DNA of 5,616 nt, from contig DNAE01000214.1 in NCBI GenBank assembly GCA_003543635.1, positions 1 to 5,616 on the forward strand, given 5' to 3'. Positions 4,862 through 5,616 of this stretch are shown piece by piece. The position numbers and the translations under genes are program-made. Under the pieces are notes generated by a model. The model searched no databases and was not told the DNA's origin. It was given only the letters and a program-made list of their open reading frames with translations. Position 1 is the stretch's first letter. Each line of letters begins with the position of its first letter. Source of the stretch: Clostridiales bacterium (lineage in GTDB: Bacteria > Bacillota > Clostridia > Saccharofermentanales > Saccharofermentanaceae).

Positions 4862-5616
4862 ATGGCGATGATTTTCGAGCAGGAATCCAGGACTTTCAGC
4901 GAGTACCTTTTGGTTCCCAACCTCACCACAGAGAAGAACACACCCGATCAGGTGGACCTTTCCGCTCCGATCTGTAAGTTCAGAAAGGGACAGGAAGAGT
5001 CAAAGCTCAAGATAAACATACCGATGGTCTCCGCAGTTATGCAGGCAGTCTCCGATGACGGAATGGCTATAGCGCTTGCAAGGTGCGGAGGTCTTTCTTT
5101 TATCTTCCAGTCACAGTCCATCGAGTCACAGTGCGACATGATCAGGAAGGTCAAGAAGTATAAGGCGGGTATCGTGGAGTCCGACTCCAACGTTTCCCCC
5201 GAGGCGACCCTTGCGGAAATAATCGCTCTCCGTGAGGAGAAGGGTCACGGCACCGTAGCCGTAACCGAGGACGGAACGGCGGAGGGAAAGCTTCTGGGTC
5301 TCGTTACCACCAGGGACTACCGTGTGAGCCGTATGTCCCTCGACACGAAGGTCAAGGAGTTCATGACACCCATCGAGAAGCTGGTAACCGCCCCCGAGGG
5401 AACGACACTCAAGGTCGCCAACGACATCATCTGGGACAACAAGATCAACCAGCTTCCCATCATCGATAAGGACGGCAGGCTCGTGGGTCTCGTTTTCCGT
5501 AAGGACTACGAATTCCACAAGGCCAACCCCAACGAGCTCCTGGATAAGGAGAAGAAGCTCATCGTCGGTGCCGGCATCAATACCAGGGACTACGAGGAGA
5601 GGGTCCCCGCCCTCAT
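4862..5616 (+). CDS. guaB: IMP dehydrogenase, N-terminal half (partial, runs off the right edge)
   Basis: IMP dehydrogenase oxidises IMP to XMP with NAD+, the committed step to GMP. The window holds the first 251 codons plus two bases of a protein usually near 490-505 residues, so the catalytic cysteine loop lies outside. Residues 10-105 are the start of the TIM barrel ([41 protein letters not shown]). Residues about 108-222 hold two CBS modules (for example [14 protein letters not shown] and [20 protein letters not shown]). The barrel resumes with [21 protein letters not shown] at 231-251. The N-terminus differs from textbook GuaB: SEYLLVP replaces the usual FDDVLLVP-type motif and [10 protein letters not shown] replaces GIIHKN. 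This variant is one I associate with Clostridia. The CBS insertion, which GMP reductase lacks, supports GuaB. It is probably expressed separately from thiT, though no terminator divides them. Confidence 0.93.
   Translation, partial: MAMIFEQESRTFSEYLLVPNLTTEKNTPDQVDLSAPICKFRKGQEESKLKINIPMVSAVMQAVSDDGMAIALARCGGLSFIFQSQSIESQCDMIRKVKKYKAGIVESDSNVSPEATLAEIIALREEKGHGTVAVTEDGTAEGKLLGLVTTRDYRVSRMSLDTKVKEFMTPIEKLVTAPEGTTLKVANDIIWDNKINQLPIIDKDGRLVGLVFRKDYEFHKANPNELLDKEKKLIVGAGINTRDYEERVPAL

Noticed and set aside
4857..4871. Four-codon reading frame (MSWR) overlapping the guaB start.
   Set aside because: It is only three bases from the ribosome site and very short; most likely chance, though noted as a possible control point.
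5126..5518. 130-codon open frame on the minus strand within guaB.
   Set aside because: It lies opposite the CBS modules of a clear IMP dehydrogenase and is explained by that gene's codon bias.

Overview
The window looks like an ordinary chromosomal segment from a moderately GC-rich member of the Clostridia (Bacillota). A Lachnospiraceae or Saccharofermentans-like lineage is my guess. The reasons are the heavy use of AGG/AGA arginine codons, strong GGAGG-type ribosome sites, good TTGaca-17-TAtaaT promoters, a TPP-riboswitch-controlled ThiT (the substrate-binding subunit of group II ECF transporters, typical of Firmicutes), and a clostridial-style IMP dehydrogenase N-terminus. No mobile element, CRISPR array, rRNA or tRNA was found.

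Layout. Positions 1-59 hold the last codons of a plus-strand gene I cannot identify. A strong hairpin terminator (83-112) follows and probably also ends the convergent minus-strand gene (127-1026), a ten-helix DMT/EamA transporter. That transporter's best promoter puts the transcript start almost on its ATG, and no Shine-Dalgarno sequence is present, so it may be made from a leaderless mRNA. A divergent intergenic region (1027-1157) carries one promoter in each direction and a 17-bp AT-rich palindrome between them.

From 1158, three genes are packed with 4-bp stop/start overlaps (ATGA, then GTGA): a left-handed beta-helix O-acetyltransferase related to serine acetyltransferase and WcaB, a Xaa-Pro aminopeptidase with a complete metal site, and a membrane-anchored alpha/beta hydrolase. 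They form one translationally coupled unit whose shared purpose is not evident.

A separate promoter spans the hydrolase stop codon and drives a TPP riboswitch (about 4045-4134). The 3' edge of its aptamer contains the ribosome-binding site of thiT, so thiamine pyrophosphate should shut off translation of the thiamine uptake protein directly. After a 116-bp gap without a convincing terminator, guaB (IMP dehydrogenase, first step of GMP synthesis from IMP) begins and runs off the right edge.

I see no wholly new biological system. The observations most worth checking are the possible leaderless transporter mRNA, the compact riboswitch/ribosome-site overlap, the apparent binding-site substitutions in ThiT, and the unexplained three-gene coupled cassette.
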